A DNA stretch of 7,109 bases from Scatosoma sp045632625 (GTDB lineage Bacteria; Bacillota; Clostridia; Christensenellales; Borkfalkiaceae), in assembly GCA_045632625.1 (NCBI GenBank), contig JAZQWZ010000108.1, forward strand, positions 1-7,109, given 5' to 3'. Positions within the stretch are counted from its first letter, which is position 1; every line of letters begins with the position of its first letter. A model generated the notes under the pieces. It saw only the letters and a program-made list of their open reading frames with translations, was not told where the DNA came from and did no database searches. Positions 6,216-7,109 of this stretch are shown piece after piece. The translations under genes and the position numbers were made by a program.

Positions 6216-7013
6216 TTATATATTTTCATTATTTTTGTGCTGTTTTCCGTTGCCGTCGATTTTATAATTTTCCTTGTAGATAAGCTCCCCGATAGGCACG
6301 AATGTGAACCCGCGGTTTTTGAGCGTGGAAAAAATCAAAGGCAGGGCTTTTGCCGTATGTAAGCCGTTGTTATGGCATAAAATAATCGAGCCGTTTTTTG
6401 CACCGTTAATCACGCGCATAGCAATTTCGTTGGCGGATAAATTCTTCCAGTCGAGCGAATCGACGTCCCACTGCACCGTGTAAAACCCCATCTCTTTGGC
6501 GGTGTCGATGAGTAAATTGTTATAATCGCCGTAGGGCGCGCGAAACAAATTCGTCGTTTTGCCCGTAGCCCGTTCAATGGCGCTTGCGGACGAGGAAAGC
6601 TCGCTTTGTATTTGTTCCTTGGTAAGCTTACTCATATGCGAATGCGTTTTGGAGTGCGTACCCAGCTCGTGGCCCGCATTGACAATTTTTTCCGCGTATT
6701 CGGGATATTTCTCCACCCAAAACTGCACGGCGAAAAAGGTGCATTTTATCTCGTTTTTCTCCATTACGGACAGCAGTTCGTCCGTGTGATCCACCCCCCA
6801 CGCACAATCAAAGGAAATGGCAATTTTCTTTTCTTCCGTGGCTACGCTGTATATGGGCAACGAGCGCTTTGATTGCGTACCTGCCCCCGTCGTTTTATTG
6901 TTTTGCGTTGCGTTTACAATACAAATGCAAACGGTGGATACGCAAAAGATAAGCGCCGCCAAGCACAAGGCAGGCAACCAGATAGAAGCAGATAATTTGT
7001 TTTTATTTCGCAT
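6216..7013 (-). CDS. Membrane-anchored polysaccharide deacetylase, PdaB-like
   Basis: Predicted NodB-homology (carbohydrate esterase 4) de-N-acetylase acting on cell-wall or spore-cortex glycan outside the membrane. An N-terminal hydrophobic segment (about 11-33) with few flanking charges and no lipobox looks like a signal anchor. The NodB domain runs from about 62 to 240. Motif 1 is SFDCAWG (67-73), motif 2 HSKTH (H120, H124), motif 3 RAPYG (158-162), motif 4 WDVDSLDW (182-189) and motif 5 ILCHNN with H214. Motif 1 keeps the catalytic Asp (D69) but has C70 where classical enzymes carry the metal-binding Asp; an FDxxWG form is typical of PdaB-like proteins. The polar C-terminal tail (251-265) is low complexity. 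ATG 7013 follows AAAGGAG with an 8-base gap. The SSB-like gene lies 19 bp downstream. PdaB has a sporulation role in Bacillus, so this host may sporulate, which is inference. Confidence 0.87.
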   Translation of the reverse strand: MRNKNKLSASIWLPALCLAALIFCVSTVCICIVNATQNNKTTGAGTQSKRSLPIYSVATEEKKIAISFDCAWGVDHTDELLSVMEKNEIKCTFFAVQFWVEKYPEYAEKIVNAGHELGTHSKTHSHMSKLTKEQIQSELSSSASAIERATGKTTNLFRAPYGDYNNLLIDTAKEMGFYTVQWDVDSLDWKNLSANEIAMRVINGAKNGSIILCHNNGLHTAKALPLIFSTLKNRGFTFVPIGELIYKENYKIDGNGKQHKNNENI

Positions 7014-7039
7014 AAGAAACGCTCCTTTATCATAGCAGG

Positions 7040-7094
7040 GTTTTTCGTGTAAAAATTTCGCAGTTTTTGTAAAATAACCGATGTTTTTGTAAAA
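7040..7094 (-). repeat. Three direct repeats with a 20-bp period upstream of the deacetylase
   Basis: Read on the minus strand, TTTTACAAAAAC occurs at 7094-7083 and again, identically, at 7074-7063. A third copy with CG inserted, TTTTACACGAAAAAC, occupies 7054-7040. The TTTTACA cores are spaced exactly 20 bp apart, about two helical turns, so all three face the same side of the DNA. The nearest copy ends about 26 bases before the deacetylase ATG. An operator array or A-tract curvature are possible. The rest of 7014-7109 shows the ribosome binding site (7027-7022) but no convincing sigma-A promoter. Confidence 0.6.
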
Positions 7095-7109
7095 AATATT
7101 TGCCGCCGC

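Noticed and set aside
7029..7037. Minus-strand TGCTATGAT, an extended -10 match upstream of the deacetylase.
   Set aside because: Transcription would start near 7022, inside the AAAGGAG ribosome binding site, leaving a truncated leader, and no -35 lies at a suitable distance.

Overview
This window looks like ordinary chromosome from a Gram-positive member of the Bacillota, most likely class Clostridia. The evidence is the tig-clpP-clpX gene order, an RqcH-type NFACT protein, a two-OB-fold SSB-like protein of a kind I associate with Clostridia, a membrane-anchored PdaB-like deacetylase, strong AGGAG-type ribosome binding sites and sigma-A-like promoter elements. I see no IS element, phage gene, CRISPR array, rRNA or tRNA. 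Base composition and codon use look uniform by eye; neither was counted.

Layout from left to right. (1) 1-189 holds the 3' end of an unrecognised plus-strand gene. (2) 190-340 is an intergenic stretch with two hairpins, the second a two-way terminator. (3) 341-3581 holds three minus-strand genes transcribed in the order tig, clpP, clpX. The tig-clpP gap is 24 bp. The clpP-clpX gap is 85 bp and contains a strong hairpin just before the clpX ribosome binding site. (4) 3582-3764 is a compact divergent promoter region. (5) 3765-5444 holds rqcH on the plus strand. (6) 5445-5487 is a two-way terminator between convergent genes. (7) 5486-7013 holds two minus-strand genes 19 bp apart, a polysaccharide deacetylase followed by the SSB-like gene. 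(8) 7014-7109 is an AT-rich upstream region with three TTTTACA repeats exactly 20 bp apart.

The central genes make functional sense together. Trigger factor receives nascent chains at the ribosome exit tunnel, RqcH adds C-terminal alanine tails to chains stuck on 50S subunits, and ClpXP is known in Bacillus subtilis to degrade Ala-tailed chains. Here the tagging factor and the protease are transcribed divergently from one short intergenic region, which suggests, but does not prove, coordinated control of nascent-chain quality. The most unusual protein-level points are a Glu-Arg pair where RqcH normally has Asp-Arg, a Cys in place of the second Asp of the deacetylase motif, and the duplicated OB fold of the SSB-like protein without the usual C-terminal tip. 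I found no clearly new multi-gene system.
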